Assembly: GCF_003469205.1 (NCBI RefSeq)
Contig: NZ_QSIN01000004.1
Location: 62,001 to 126,000, forward strand
DNA length: 64,000 nucleotides
Direction of reading: 5' to 3'
From: Collinsella sp. AM33-4BH
GTDB lineage: Bacteria > Actinomycetota > Coriobacteriia > Coriobacteriales > Coriobacteriaceae
Within the stretch, counting starts at the first letter, position 1. Each line of letters begins with the position of its first letter. Shown here piece by piece: positions 40,087 to 48,686 of this stretch. The position numbers and the translations under genes were made by a program. The notes under the pieces are model-generated. The model did not search any database and was not told the origin of the DNA. It worked only from the letters and a program-made list of their open reading frames with translations.

Positions 40087-40992
40087 CTATTTAACGGTGA
40101 GATGCCAGTCGAATGTGGCTGTGCCCGCTGGGGTCTTGCCGTCCTCGGCGAGTACGGAAGTCCAGATAGTTCGAGCCGCGTACTCGCCCGAATCAAGTTT
40201 CTTCGAAAGTTCTATATGCCGAAGCTCGGCACCAGCGCGGAGGTAGGCACCCTCGGAGTTAAAAACCACCTCAGAGGACTCAAAGGAGCCATTATTGTTG
40301 AGGTCTACCGCTATGGCGGGCGCTGACAGGATGGGGTTAGACCCTTCTTTCCCGTCCACGGTACAGGTGGCGGGGAGCAAGAGCGTCATATCCTGCCGTG
40401 TCTGTCCCGCCCTCCACACGATGTCAGGGGTTGCCGAATAGCTCGCATAGGAGGTCGTCAGGACGGGCTTAAAAGTGGCGCCAGATATTGAGGTCTGCCC
40501 TTCGAGGAACGCGGCAGGGCTGGAATCAGAACCGCAGAGGGTGAGGCTCAGGAGCAGCACAGCAAGGAGCAGCGGCAGCAGGAGCGGCCAGCGGCGCACA
40601 TGCAGGACGGCGGCGTAGGTCGAATGGCCTGATTGGAACTCCTTAATCTCGACCACACCGCCCTCACGGACGAACAACGCACGCAGCGGGCGGCGGGCTT
40701 GCGGGTCGCGATGGTTGAGGACGTGCATAAACTCGCCATGCATGACACTCTCAACATCGCCGTGGCGCTCAAAAAAGCGGCTGAAAGCCCGGCCATAAAA
40801 CTTTGCCCGCGAGAAAGCATAGAATTCGAGGTCAGGGCGCTCGGCATCATCGGCGGGCTTGCGGGCGGGGACTCGGCCAAGAACCCCATAGCGGCGAACA
40901 TCTTTCCGCGAAACGTGCAGGCGTTCTACCGTTTCGGGGGCATCCTCGAACCGCCACCATTCAGGCTTATCGGATACGGTGTACAGCCACAT
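40087..40992 (-). CDS. Single-pass membrane protein of unknown function with an EF-hand-like loop
   Basis: 301 residues: an N-terminal domain of about 130 residues rich in Arg, His and Phe and probably cytoplasmic, one hydrophobic helix (about 135-153), then an extracytoplasmic domain. That domain has a calcium-loop pattern, DLNNNGSFESSE, at 230-241, as in EF-hands and dockerins. Its ATG overlaps the stop of the upstream 94-residue gene (TAATG). Type II topology with an inside-facing N-terminal domain could mean signal transduction or a cell-surface machine. No family is recognised. Confidence 0.6.
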   Translation of the reverse strand: MWLYTVSDKPEWWRFEDAPETVERLHVSRKDVRRYGVLGRVPARKPADDAERPDLEFYAFSRAKFYGRAFSRFFERHGDVESVMHGEFMHVLNHRDPQARRPLRALFVREGGVVEIKEFQSGHSTYAAVLHVRRWPLLLPLLLAVLLLSLTLCGSDSSPAAFLEGQTSISGATFKPVLTTSYASYSATPDIVWRAGQTRQDMTLLLPATCTVDGKEGSNPILSAPAIAVDLNNNGSFESSEVVFNSEGAYLRAGAELRHIELSKKLDSGEYAARTIWTSVLAEDGKTPAGTATFDWHLTVK

Positions 40993-41276
40993 TAGAACAC
41001 CTCGGCATCCTCGAAACCATCATCCACGCCATTCGGGAACAAACCATCGAAGATACTCGGGTCGATACCCTCGTTTCGGGGGTCGGAACGATAGGGAAAC
41101 ATGAGGTTATATGGGTCATAGGCGGCGGGGGCATCGGCGGGAACGGCATCGCCTGCGACTATGAGAACGTCCTTGAAACCCTCGTGCGCCAAGATATAGG
41201 AGCGGTGGGCATCCTGTAGCAGCGGCAGGCATCTACGGGCTAGATTGACGGTAAGATGAGTCTTGATAGCGGACAT
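40992..41276 (-). CDS. Hypothetical small protein coupled to the membrane protein gene
   Basis: 94 residues, not recognised; acidic C-terminal half (YDPYNLMFPYRSDPRNEG onward), no membrane segment. The stop overlaps the start of the 301-residue gene, so the two are translationally coupled and probably work together. GGAAG lies close upstream of the ATG. Confidence 0.5.
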   Translation of the reverse strand: MSAIKTHLTVNLARRCLPLLQDAHRSYILAHEGFKDVLIVAGDAVPADAPAAYDPYNLMFPYRSDPRNEGIDPSIFDGLFPNGVDDGFEDAEVF

Positions 41277-41423
41277 TTCAGCACTTCCTTTCAGTGCGTA
41301 AAGGGTTCGGACGGGGGCGAAACGACCCAGGGCAGCGTTTGCAACCTCGCTACTTTCTAGGGCACCGAGAAATGAATAGCAGCTATCACCACTAATTCTT
41401 TTTCATTCGCGCCATCAGATACC

Positions 41424-42122
41424 TCACATCGACGCTCGCTCTTCCAGGTTCTCGAACATCCATCCGTATGCCTTTGTATACTTCAAATCGAAAACGCTGT
41501 CGTCCAGCTCTTCCTCAGAGCAGAGGCACTTCTCGAGAAACCGATTGAACCTTTTCTTGGTAAATCCGCCCCCCATCGTTCGACGGCAATAAGCCTTCAG
41601 CCCCCTTAAAACATTAAAGTCCTCGGATGCCTTATAAAACGTCAGGTCGATCTTGGCGTCATAGAGCGGAAAACCGTCTTTATCGGTCATCTCCGCCCAG
41701 TTGTCGGTCCAAAATACGGGGTCATCAATAGAGCTTGGATACACCGCATAGGCTCCATCGTATTGCTTGATACCAAAACGCGTGATGAACACATCGTGGC
41801 CACACGCGTCTTCGAGCTCAGCCACGACGTTGACCTTGAATGCCCGGTAAAACGTTTGCAGCGAAGCTGGATTGATGCGCTTGTAATCTTCGAAAAAGCT
41901 ATCGAAAATCAGCCTGAGTTTCTTGTAGGCCGTTTTGTCGGAGCCCTGAAAACGCTGGAAGCCATCGCTGTTTCCCGTGAAGCCGATTACACTACTGCCC
42001 CCACCGTATCCATCGGGAGAACAGTAATAGACACCGTTGACGATGCTGTCGAGATGTCCGGAGCCAAAGCAGCCTTCGATTTCGTTGTACTTTTTCGCCG
42101 GAATAGAAACGCGCACATCCAT
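41424..42122 (-). CDS. Hypothetical protein
   Basis: 232 residues, not recognised. It is soluble, with a glycine-rich SPDGYGGGSSVIGF stretch near residue 35 and a basic, aromatic C-terminal part (MGGGFTKKRFNRFLEKCLC). AGAGGAG lies upstream of the ATG. It shares with 38069 and 38992 the character of a lone, less GC-rich accessory gene. Confidence 0.6.
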   Translation of the reverse strand: MDVRVSIPAKKYNEIEGCFGSGHLDSIVNGVYYCSPDGYGGGSSVIGFTGNSDGFQRFQGSDKTAYKKLRLIFDSFFEDYKRINPASLQTFYRAFKVNVVAELEDACGHDVFITRFGIKQYDGAYAVYPSSIDDPVFWTDNWAEMTDKDGFPLYDAKIDLTFYKASEDFNVLRGLKAYCRRTMGGGFTKKRFNRFLEKCLCSEEELDDSVFDLKYTKAYGWMFENLEERASM

Positions 42123-42327
42123 AAGCGACTCCTCTTTCTGCCCACAAAATCGTTATCAATCCGAGCTCGTGCGAACGACATCAGGCGCGGCCCATTCGGC
42201 TCCCCTTGCTGTACTCTCTGCGGTTTTCAAGGTACGATGGTCCTCTTAGCCCAAACCCTTTCCCCGTGAACGTCGTCTGACACACCCGTCTCGCCTGAGA
42301 CTCGCTCGCCCTGCTCGGCACATTTGG

Positions 42328-42364
42328 CATAATAGGGATTTGTATGCACAGGATTTTGTGCATA
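42328..42364 (+). promoter_or_regulatory. Promoter with overlapping palindromic operator for the WYL regulator
   Basis: A CATAAT -10 (42328-42333) is followed by the perfect inverted repeat TATGCACA (42343-42350) and TGTGCATA (42357-42364). The position just downstream of the -10 suits autorepression by the WYL protein. Confidence 0.5.
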
Positions 42365-42391
42365 GTTTCAGATCTTCAGTAGGAGTTGAGC

Positions 42392-43417
42392 ATGTACTCA
42401 AAACTTCTCGCGCCTTTGCTCATTGTCGAAATCTTGCGGGGGCGTACAAGCGAAGATAGCCCGATGTGCCAGAGCGATATCCAAAAGGAGCTTAAACGGG
42501 TATACAATCTTTCGCTAAGCAGAAATACGATTAGTAGTCACATCGCCACGCTCCTGGAGCACTATCCAGACAATCTGGGATACCATGAGCGTATACGAGT
42601 GCAGCCCGACGGCAGCAAGCAGACAACGATTACGCGTCTGTATTGGATACACGATTTCAGCGAAGCCGAGATCAGATTTCTCGGAGATGGAGCAATGTCG
42701 GCACCGCTTCCGCAGGTGCAGAAACGCGAGCTGCTCGACAAACTTGCATCCCTTAATCCCCAGTCGGGGGTCAGCACTCTCAAGAACGTGGTCTCGGCTG
42801 ACGCCCGCAAGGAACGAACGGTTGTCAATCGGCTGCTCACCAATATCGGCATACTCGACCAGGCCATCACTCAAAAGAAGCGCATAAGGTTTCTATGGGG
42901 CAGATACGCTCCAGAGGGAAAAACACTTGCCCTCAGAAAAACGGAGCACATGAGCGAGGTCGACCCCAGGCAAATCGTAACGAGCGGTGGAAAGTACTAC
43001 TTATTGGCAACGTACCCCAACAATGCCAAACAAATCTACCATTTTAGAATCGATGTGCTGTTTGATATCGAGCTGGTCGATATCAAGGTGAATAGGTCGC
43101 TAACAAAGCAGGATCTCACCGACTACCAGCAAAAACACTTTATGATGTTTCAAGGCGACACACCGGTAACCATTCGCGTACGCAACACCGCCCGCGCGCT
43201 TCTGCGCGTCTTTGACGCCTTTGGGGTACATGCGCACGTCATCGCGTGCAACAGCGAGTTTATTGATCTTCAGGTCGAGGCGAACCTCAACGCCATACGA
43301 TATTGGATCAGGCAAAACTCAGAGAACATCGAGACGCTCGCCCCGGAAGAGCTGCGCAAGGAGCTTGCAAAAGACGCTCAATCGATGCTTGCCCAGTACA
43401 GCAGAAATATCCCCTGA
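42392..43417 (+). CDS. WYL-domain transcriptional regulator
   Basis: 341 residues. The N-terminal helix-turn-helix region (about 1-75) includes DIQKELKRVYNLSLSRNTIS. The central WYL domain has IRFLWGRYAPEGK and the characteristic YYLLATYPNNAKQIYHFRID, in which the ligand-binding W/Y/L-type segment is varied. A WCX-like C-terminal domain follows. WYL proteins often sense nucleic-acid or nucleotide ligands and control defence or DNA-damage genes. Start ATG at 42392 with AGGAG six bases upstream. It borders the orphan-gene island and may regulate it. Confidence 0.88.
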   Translation: MYSKLLAPLLIVEILRGRTSEDSPMCQSDIQKELKRVYNLSLSRNTISSHIATLLEHYPDNLGYHERIRVQPDGSKQTTITRLYWIHDFSEAEIRFLGDGAMSAPLPQVQKRELLDKLASLNPQSGVSTLKNVVSADARKERTVVNRLLTNIGILDQAITQKKRIRFLWGRYAPEGKTLALRKTEHMSEVDPRQIVTSGGKYYLLATYPNNAKQIYHFRIDVLFDIELVDIKVNRSLTKQDLTDYQQKHFMMFQGDTPVTIRVRNTARALLRVFDAFGVHAHVIACNSEFIDLQVEANLNAIRYWIRQNSENIETLAPEELRKELAKDAQSMLAQYSRNIP

Positions 43418-43424
43418 TAACAAG

Positions 43425-43457
43425 AAACCACCGCGGTGTAGAAAACCACGGTGGTTT
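43425..43457 (+). terminator. Intrinsic terminator of the WYL gene
   Basis: Arms AAACCACCG and CGGTGGTTT pair, with further inner pairs, followed by GTTG; T-rich sequence is short. It may also serve galU from the other side. Confidence 0.65.
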
Positions 43458-43499
43458 GTTGATCTTAGCTATTTGAACAGGCCTATCCCAAGCGTTGCC

Positions 43500-44408
43500 T
43501 TACTTGCGCATCAATCCGCCGCGCTCGTCGATGGCGTCCCAGAAGGCGCTGGCAAAGCGAGGATCGCTTGCGGCCATGAGGGCGTTGGTGGCCATCCAGC
43601 CAGACGGGGTGCCGGTGTCGTAGCCCGAGAGCGGGTCGATGACGACAGCGTACATGGCCTCACGATCGAGCGAGCGGGCCATGGCGTCGGTAAGCTGGAT
43701 CTCGCCGCCCTTACCGGCCTGCTGATCAGCGAGCAGGTCCATGACCAGCGGGCTCAGCAGGTAACGACCGACGATGTACAGGTTGGACGGAGCCGCCTCG
43801 GGAGCAGGCTTCTCGACCAGACCGCCGATGCGCCAGACAGCGCCCGGCTCGGCATCGGCAACGCCCTCGGCGCCCTCGAGCGAACCGACGCGCTCGCCGG
43901 CGATAACGCCGTAGCGGCTGACTTCCTCGGGCGAGCAAGCAGCGACGGCGATAACCGAAGCGCCACCGTGCTCCTTGGAAACGGCGAGCATCTTGTCGCA
44001 GATGTCGCGGTTAGGCACAACGTAGTCGCCCAGAAGAACCAGAAAGTTCTCCCCCGCTACAGCGTCGGCGGCAGAGCGAATGGCGTGACCGAGGCCCTTG
44101 GGCTCGTACTGATAACGGAAGTCGACCGGCATACCACCCGCATGGGCGACGGCGTCGGCGTAGGCGTCCTTACCGCGCTCGCGCAGCAGGTTCTCGAGCG
44201 AACGATCGGGCTGGAAGTAGCTCAGCAGCTCGGGCTTGCCGGGCGAGGTAACGATGATGGCGTCGTCAACCTCCTCGGGGTCGAGCGCCTCCTCAACGAC
44301 ATACTGGATGACCGGCTTGTCGAGCACCGGCAGCATCTCTTTGGGCGTGCACTTGGTGCCAGGCAGAAAACGCGTGCCAAGACCGGCGGCGGGGATGATT
44401 GCCTTCAT
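43500..44408 (-). CDS. galU: UTP-glucose-1-phosphate uridylyltransferase
   Basis: 302 residues from the ATG at 44408 (a TTG three codons upstream is possible). The nucleotide-binding signature AIIPAAGLGTRFLPGTK and the following CTPKEMLPVLDKP are diagnostic. It makes UDP-glucose for glycolipids, cell-wall polysaccharides and galactose metabolism. It lies alone on the minus strand between the WYL gene and rplL. Confidence 0.95.
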   Translation of the reverse strand: MKAIIPAAGLGTRFLPGTKCTPKEMLPVLDKPVIQYVVEEALDPEEVDDAIIVTSPGKPELLSYFQPDRSLENLLRERGKDAYADAVAHAGGMPVDFRYQYEPKGLGHAIRSAADAVAGENFLVLLGDYVVPNRDICDKMLAVSKEHGGASVIAVAACSPEEVSRYGVIAGERVGSLEGAEGVADAEPGAVWRIGGLVEKPAPEAAPSNLYIVGRYLLSPLVMDLLADQQAGKGGEIQLTDAMARSLDREAMYAVVIDPLSGYDTGTPSGWMATNALMAASDPRFASAFWDAIDERGGLMRK

Positions 44409-44655
44409 GTTATTCAAGGATCCTTTCGCAGGCGCAGAATGCGCCCTGTGCGTGCGGCACGGTGGCCGCAGACCAAATTGCGATACCGAAGTATCTTACC
44501 GCCGGAGACATACGTCGCCGTAAGGCAAACGCAATTCTTCAGCAGGTCAACGCAAATTATTGCTCGAATGGTGCAATTTTGCGCCCCAGCGGCAACGGGA
44601 TTGGCACGGCGAAGACAACGGTGTTCTGCGTTCCGAGCAATGGGGATGAGGGGCC
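44409..44655. other. galU upstream region
   Basis: About 250 bases between galU and the rplL terminator. No gene is supported. It holds the galU ribosome-binding region (AAAGGATCC) and presumably its promoter; no clear -35/-10 pair or riboswitch stands out. Confidence 0.35.
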
Positions 44656-44694
44656 AAAACAAAAAAGACGGGGCTCGCAATGCGAACCCCGTCT
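44656..44694 (-). terminator. Intrinsic terminator after rplL
   Basis: Stem GACGGGG/CCCCGTC extended through CTCGCA/TGCGAA, with a TTTTTTGTTTT run on the minus strand. Confidence 0.9.
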
Positions 44695-44721
44695 GCAAAG
44701 AAATCTGGCGAGAAAGCCTGA

Positions 44722-45099
44722 TTACTTGAGGGTGACAGCAGCGCCAGCAGCCTCGAGCTTCTCCTTGGCAGCCTCGGCGTCCTCCTTCTTGGCACCCTCG
44801 AGAACAGCCTTGGGAGCGCCCTCGACGACCTCCTTGGCCTCCTTCAGGCCAAGGTTGGTGAGCTCACGGACGGCCTTGATGACCTGGATCTTGTTGTCGC
44901 CGAAGCCCTCGAGCACGACGTCAAACTCGGTCTTCTCCTCGGCCTCAGCAGCGCCAGCAGCGGGAGCGGCGACAACAGCGGCAGGAGCAGCGGCGGAAAC
45001 GCCGAAGGTGTCCTCGATAGCCTTGACGAGCTCGGAAGCCTCGAGAAGGGTCATTTCCTTAAGAGCATCGATGATCTCATCGGTGGTAAGCTTAGCCAT
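44722..45099 (-). CDS. rplL: 50S ribosomal protein L7/L12
   Basis: 125 residues from the ATG at 45099 ([20 protein letters not shown]). The Ala/Gly-rich hinge is followed by the factor-binding C-terminal domain ([20 protein letters not shown]). L7/L12 forms the flexible stalk that recruits translation GTPases. It follows rplJ in the usual pair. Confidence 0.97.
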   Translation of the reverse strand: MAKLTTDEIIDALKEMTLLEASELVKAIEDTFGVSAAAPAAVVAAPAAGAAEAEEKTEFDVVLEGFGDNKIQVIKAVRELTNLGLKEAKEVVEGAPKAVLEGAKKEDAEAAKEKLEAAGAAVTLK

Positions 45100-45201
45100 T
45101 TCTAAGTCCTTTCGGTTTCCGTGTCTGTGCACGGAGATCAGTTAAAACACGGCGCGAATGCGCCTGGGGTGCGGCGTTGCCGCCGCGGGTGAAAACAGCG
45201 A

Positions 45202-45723
45202 CTAGGCTGCCTTCTGCTCGGAGACCTGCTGGATCGAACGAGCGAGACCAGAGGAAACGCCGTTGACGCAGACAGCGATGTCGCGAGCGAAACCGGAGAT
45301 GAGACCGGCGATCTGGCCGAGAAGCTGATCCTTGGTGGGCAGCTCGGCGATAGCCTTAACATCATCAGCGGAAACGGCCTTGCCGTCGGAGATACCGCCC
45401 TTGATCTCAAGGACGCCCTTGGACTTAGCGGAGAAGTCCTTAAGGGCCTTAGCGGCCTCGACCGGCTCGGTCTCGTAGAACACATAAGCGACAGGGCCGG
45501 CGAGGATCTCGTCGAGCTCGGGCTGCTCCTGGTTCTTGAGAGCGATCTTGACCAGGTTGTTCTTGTAGACCTTCATCTCGGCGCCGCACTCGCGAAGCTG
45601 ATGACGCAGCTCCTGAGCCTGCTTAACCGTCAGACCGTTGTAGTTGACAACGAACAGACCGGCGTTCTCGGCGATACGGGACTCGATCTCTGCAACCTTG
45701 TCGATTTTGTACTGCTGGGGCAT
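45202..45723 (-). CDS. rplJ: 50S ribosomal protein L10
   Basis: 173 residues. The rRNA-binding N-terminal domain (ENAGLFVVNYNGLTVKQAQEL) and the C-terminal helix that carries L7/L12 dimers are present. L10 with L7/L12 normally represses this operon by binding the leader. No rplK-rplA pair lies upstream, so this transcription unit is separate. Confidence 0.97.
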   Translation of the reverse strand: MPQQYKIDKVAEIESRIAENAGLFVVNYNGLTVKQAQELRHQLRECGAEMKVYKNNLVKIALKNQEQPELDEILAGPVAYVFYETEPVEAAKALKDFSAKSKGVLEIKGGISDGKAVSADDVKAIAELPTKDQLLGQIAGLISGFARDIAVCVNGVSSGLARSIQQVSEQKAA

Positions 45724-45860
45724 GAATTACACCTCCTCGAATTCTTTCCGGGCACGGTCCGCCACAAGGACGTGACGGGGGCATGTCCAAAAAGAAAGCC
45801 CCCGCGCTGCATGAGCGACGGGGGCGAGAAGACATATCTACTCGACCACCTCGGCTGGCG
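45724..45860 (-). ncRNA. L10 leader with intrinsic attenuator
   Basis: In the rplJ leader the transcript forms a stem GCCCCCG/CGGGGGC (45798-45825) followed by TTTCTTTTT, an intrinsic terminator. A downstream segment (CATGCCCCCGTCACG) can pair with part of it as an alternative. This is the organisation expected of L10 autoregulatory leaders. The exact L10-binding kink-turn was not verified. Confidence 0.65.
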
Positions 45861-45940
45861 GGATGTCCCATTAAGCTTGCGGGCAAATGCCCGTTTGCGC
45901 CGGCTGTCTCTGGCAGCGGATTCGTGCGTGAACCGAAATT

Positions 45941-45969
45941 ATTATGGCGGGGACCCCGGCGTCGGTCAA
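45941..45969 (-). promoter_or_regulatory. rplJ promoter at the edge of palindrome copy 3
   Basis: TTGACC (45964-45969) and CATAAT (45941-45946) lie 17 bp apart on the minus strand. The first bases of the -35 overlap the outer arm of palindrome copy 3, so the element abuts the promoter. Confidence 0.6.
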
Positions 45970-46168
45970 CGGACACGAGGATTCGTACACAAACCCTGCA
46001 TACGCTCCGACCGGGAGGGGCAGGGCGAGTTTTCCGCTCGGTCAAGTCCTGGGCTCGCACGAAGGCCACATTAAGTGGCCTTCGGCTCGTGCGGAATCTA
46101 CGGAAAACTCGCCCTGCCCCTCCCGGTCGGAGCTACGTTGCCTTTGCTGCGAATCCTCGTGTCCGTTG
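45967..46168. repeat. Long palindrome, ribosomal-operon family, copy 3 (upstream of rplJ)
   Basis: Perfect inner arms of 33 bp (46004-46036 and 46101-46133) and perfect outer arms of 19 bp (45967-45985 and 46150-46168) are separated by unequal unpaired segments. The core keeps AGTCCTG, CACATTAAGTG and CGTGCGGAA from copies 1 and 2. The inner hairpin has changed to CGAAGGCCAC-ATTAA-GTGGCCTTCG with pairing kept. The arms share no sequence with the other copies. Confidence 0.9.
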
Positions 46169-46228
46169 GCCGGCGCGCCCCACTCATAATGCTTGGGTCG
46201 GTGGGCTGATGTGTTGCATCCCTGAGGA

Positions 46229-47365
46229 CTACAAAGTCGAAATGAAGGTGGACAGGCGGTGGAGGCCTTCGTCCAAATCTTGGTCGGAGACGCAGTAGCT
46301 GAGGCGGATGTGGCCTTCGGTTCCGAAGCAGTTTCCGGGAACTAGGGCTACGTTGGCCTCTTTGATGGCTTTGATGCAGAAGGCTTCGCTTGTTAGGCCG
46401 TACTGTTTGATGCTGGGGAAGGTATAGAAGGCTCCTGCGGGCTCTACTGCATCGAGGCCCATGGCGTTTAAGGCTGCGAGTACGCGTTCGCGGCGGGCTC
46501 GGTAGACTTCGAGCATGGGGGTTGGGTCGACGGTGAGGGCTCGAGCTGCGGCGTCCATTTCGAAGGAGACGGCACTCGATACTAGGTATTGGTGAGCTTT
46601 TGCGACCTCGGCGATAACGGGAGCTGCGGCTGCGAGCCAGCCCAAGCGCCAGCCGGTCATGGCCCAGGGCTTGGAGAAGCTCTCGATGACCACCGTCTGC
46701 TCGCGCAGCTCCGGGTGGCGCTGGGCAAAGCGCTCGTAGCCATCCACATAGACGAGGCGGTTGTACACGTCGTCGCAGACCACGTAGATGCCCGTCTGTT
46801 CCGCCACGCGCGCCACGGCATCGAGCGATGCCGCGTTGAGGATGCAGCCCGTGGGATTGTTGGGCGAGCAGATGACGATGGCCTTGGTCGCTGGGGTCAC
46901 ACAGGCGCGAAGCGCTTCCTCGTCAACCTGAAATTGCGCAGGTTCCGTATCCAAAAAGACCGCTTTGGCGTGATTGGCCACGACGATGCTCTCGTACAGA
47001 CCAAAAGCCGGCGTGGGGATAATAACCTCGTCGCCGGGGTTGAGCATAGCCATGAATGTTGCCGACAGGGCCTCGGTCGCGCCGTCGGTCAGGATGACCT
47101 CGTCGGCGGAAAACGCCAGGCGCGCATCCCCCATGTAGGCAGACAGTACCTCGCGCAGGGCGGGGCGACCGTTGTTGGGCGGATAGTGCGTGTCGCCGCG
47201 GTCGAGCGAGGCCGTCACCTCGGCGCTAATCACATCGGGCGTGGGAAAATCGGGCTCGCCAAGCGCAAGCGCGATGCACCCTGGGTGCTGGGCGGCGAGC
47301 GCGTTGATCCGGCGGATGCCGGAGGGCTTGAGCGTGGCAAGCGAGGTGTTCATAGGCAGACGCAT
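46229..47365 (-). CDS. Pyridoxal-phosphate-dependent aminotransferase (class I/II)
   Basis: 378 residues. ICSPNNPTGCIL and VIESFSKPWAMTGWRLGW (Schiff-base lysine in SKPWAMTGWR) are the family landmarks. Members transaminate aspartate, aromatic or branched-chain amino acids with 2-oxoglutarate; the substrate here is not certain. AAAGGA precedes the ATG. It is transcribed toward palindrome copy 3 and rplJ, and divergently from the flavodoxin-like gene. Confidence 0.92.
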   Translation of the reverse strand: MRLPMNTSLATLKPSGIRRINALAAQHPGCIALALGEPDFPTPDVISAEVTASLDRGDTHYPPNNGRPALREVLSAYMGDARLAFSADEVILTDGATEALSATFMAMLNPGDEVIIPTPAFGLYESIVVANHAKAVFLDTEPAQFQVDEEALRACVTPATKAIVICSPNNPTGCILNAASLDAVARVAEQTGIYVVCDDVYNRLVYVDGYERFAQRHPELREQTVVIESFSKPWAMTGWRLGWLAAAAPVIAEVAKAHQYLVSSAVSFEMDAAARALTVDPTPMLEVYRARRERVLAALNAMGLDAVEPAGAFYTFPSIKQYGLTSEAFCIKAIKEANVALVPGNCFGTEGHIRLSYCVSDQDLDEGLHRLSTFISTL

Positions 47366-47458
47366 GGCGTTCCTTTCGTAAGGGTTGCACTAGGATAGCG
47401 CGGCGAGGCGCCGCCAGACGGTGTAACCTAAACGGAAACGAACCGGAAAGGAGGCGGC

Positions 47459-48118
47459 ATGGAGACGACCGCACGCGGCGATGTACCAAAAACGTTGCAA
47501 ACCATTGCGTATATCAGTATTCCCGAGAGCACCGATCTTGAGTTTTTGCTTTGGGACCTGCAGGATGCCATCGCGGCCTATGCCCGGCTTTCCGGCACCG
47601 CACTCCCCCACCCGGTTGACTTGAAGACAAATGACGTCGGTGCAGTCGATGGCATAGTGCTCGCCGTTGATGATGCATTTGACGATGAGGCAATGACCGC
47701 CGTCGAGCAGATACTCGATCGCCTTGGCGGTACGGGAACGCGTGTCTATGCCATGATTCAAGCCGCACAAGAGGGCGCTGAGCAGGCGCGCGGGGCCGCC
47801 GTTCGTCTGCACAAGGCATGCGAGCGCCAGGGCCAATTGTGGTGTGGCGGCGTTGTCATCTGCGCCGGCAGCGGCATTGCGGCGCTTCGTCGCTCCCCGC
47901 GCATGGGCCTCTTGCGCCGGCCTTTTTCGGAAGCGATGGATAAGCTTGTGGGCGCTGTGCGCATGGGCTGCTCCATTGAACATGCGCAGTTGCTTGGCGG
48001 TGGCAATGCCGGTGGCGTCGATGCCGACGGCATGGTGCGCGTCAAGCCTGCACTGCCCGCACCGATCTGGCATGCCATCATGAAACGCCTCGGCACCCGC
48101 GCCCAATCAGATATCTAA
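47459..48118 (+). CDS. Hypothetical protein, possibly flavodoxin-fold
   Basis: 219 residues. Alternating hydrophobic strands and helices (AVDGIVLAVDD, TRVYAMIQA, CGGVVICAGSGI) and the arrangement near GLLRRPFSEAMDKLVGAVRMG suggest a flavodoxin or NADPH-dependent FMN reductase fold. The usual phosphate-binding N-terminal loop is not obvious, so it may have lost the cofactor. A strong GGAAAGGAGG site precedes the ATG. Divergent from the aminotransferase gene. Confidence 0.5.
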   Translation: METTARGDVPKTLQTIAYISIPESTDLEFLLWDLQDAIAAYARLSGTALPHPVDLKTNDVGAVDGIVLAVDDAFDDEAMTAVEQILDRLGGTGTRVYAMIQAAQEGAEQARGAAVRLHKACERQGQLWCGGVVICAGSGIAALRRSPRMGLLRRPFSEAMDKLVGAVRMGCSIEHAQLLGGGNAGGVDADGMVRVKPALPAPIWHAIMKRLGTRAQSDI

Positions 48119-48119
48119 A

Positions 48120-48683
48120 TTACAGCGCCGCCCAGCCAACGGCTTCGCGCCAACGCTCAACAAGACGTTCTAGGCGCCAGGCGGCATTGGCGGGGCTTGT
48201 CGAGGGCAGTACGATGGCGGGCAGCCCGGTGCGTTCTTGTAGATAGCGCTTGTAGAGCCGGCCAGCTGTACCACCGTTGCATATCACCTGCTCAATGGGA
48301 GCTGCGCCGGTAATGCGCTCGATATCTGCCGGTACAACGTTACGAATGCTCGCGTCACTCGAGCCCTTAATGTCGCAGCTCTCGATCACGTCCCACAGGG
48401 CCACGCCGCCGTTCAGCAGCATGGATCGCTTGGCGGCAATCGAGGCGTCGAGCGTCGCTGGCTCGTTACCTGCCAAAGCGTCGCCCTCGTTGGGCGGCAC
48501 AGGCGAACCGAGGCACGCGGCCAGCACGCGCCAAAAGCGGTTCTGAGGATTGCCATAATAAAAGGCATTGGCGCGCGAAAGCACCGAGGGAAACGACCCG
48601 AGCACCAAAACGCGCGAGCGCTCGTCAAACACGGGCTCAAACCCATGCTCAATATGTTGATAGCCCTCGTCAGACGCTGCCAT
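48120..48683 (-). CDS. Hypoxanthine/deoxyinosine-DNA glycosylase (UDG superfamily 6)
   Basis: 187 residues. The family motif VLVLGSFPSVLS, then AFYYGNPQNRFWRVL, and the C-terminal LPSTSPANAAW match hypoxanthine-DNA glycosylases of the UDG superfamily, which excise deaminated adenine. It follows the amylase gene on the same strand with 3 nt between and overlaps no other gene. Confidence 0.85.
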   Translation of the reverse strand: MAASDEGYQHIEHGFEPVFDERSRVLVLGSFPSVLSRANAFYYGNPQNRFWRVLAACLGSPVPPNEGDALAGNEPATLDASIAAKRSMLLNGGVALWDVIESCDIKGSSDASIRNVVPADIERITGAAPIEQVICNGGTAGRLYKRYLQERTGLPAIVLPSTSPANAAWRLERLVERWREAVGWAAL

Positions 48684-48686
48684 GGC

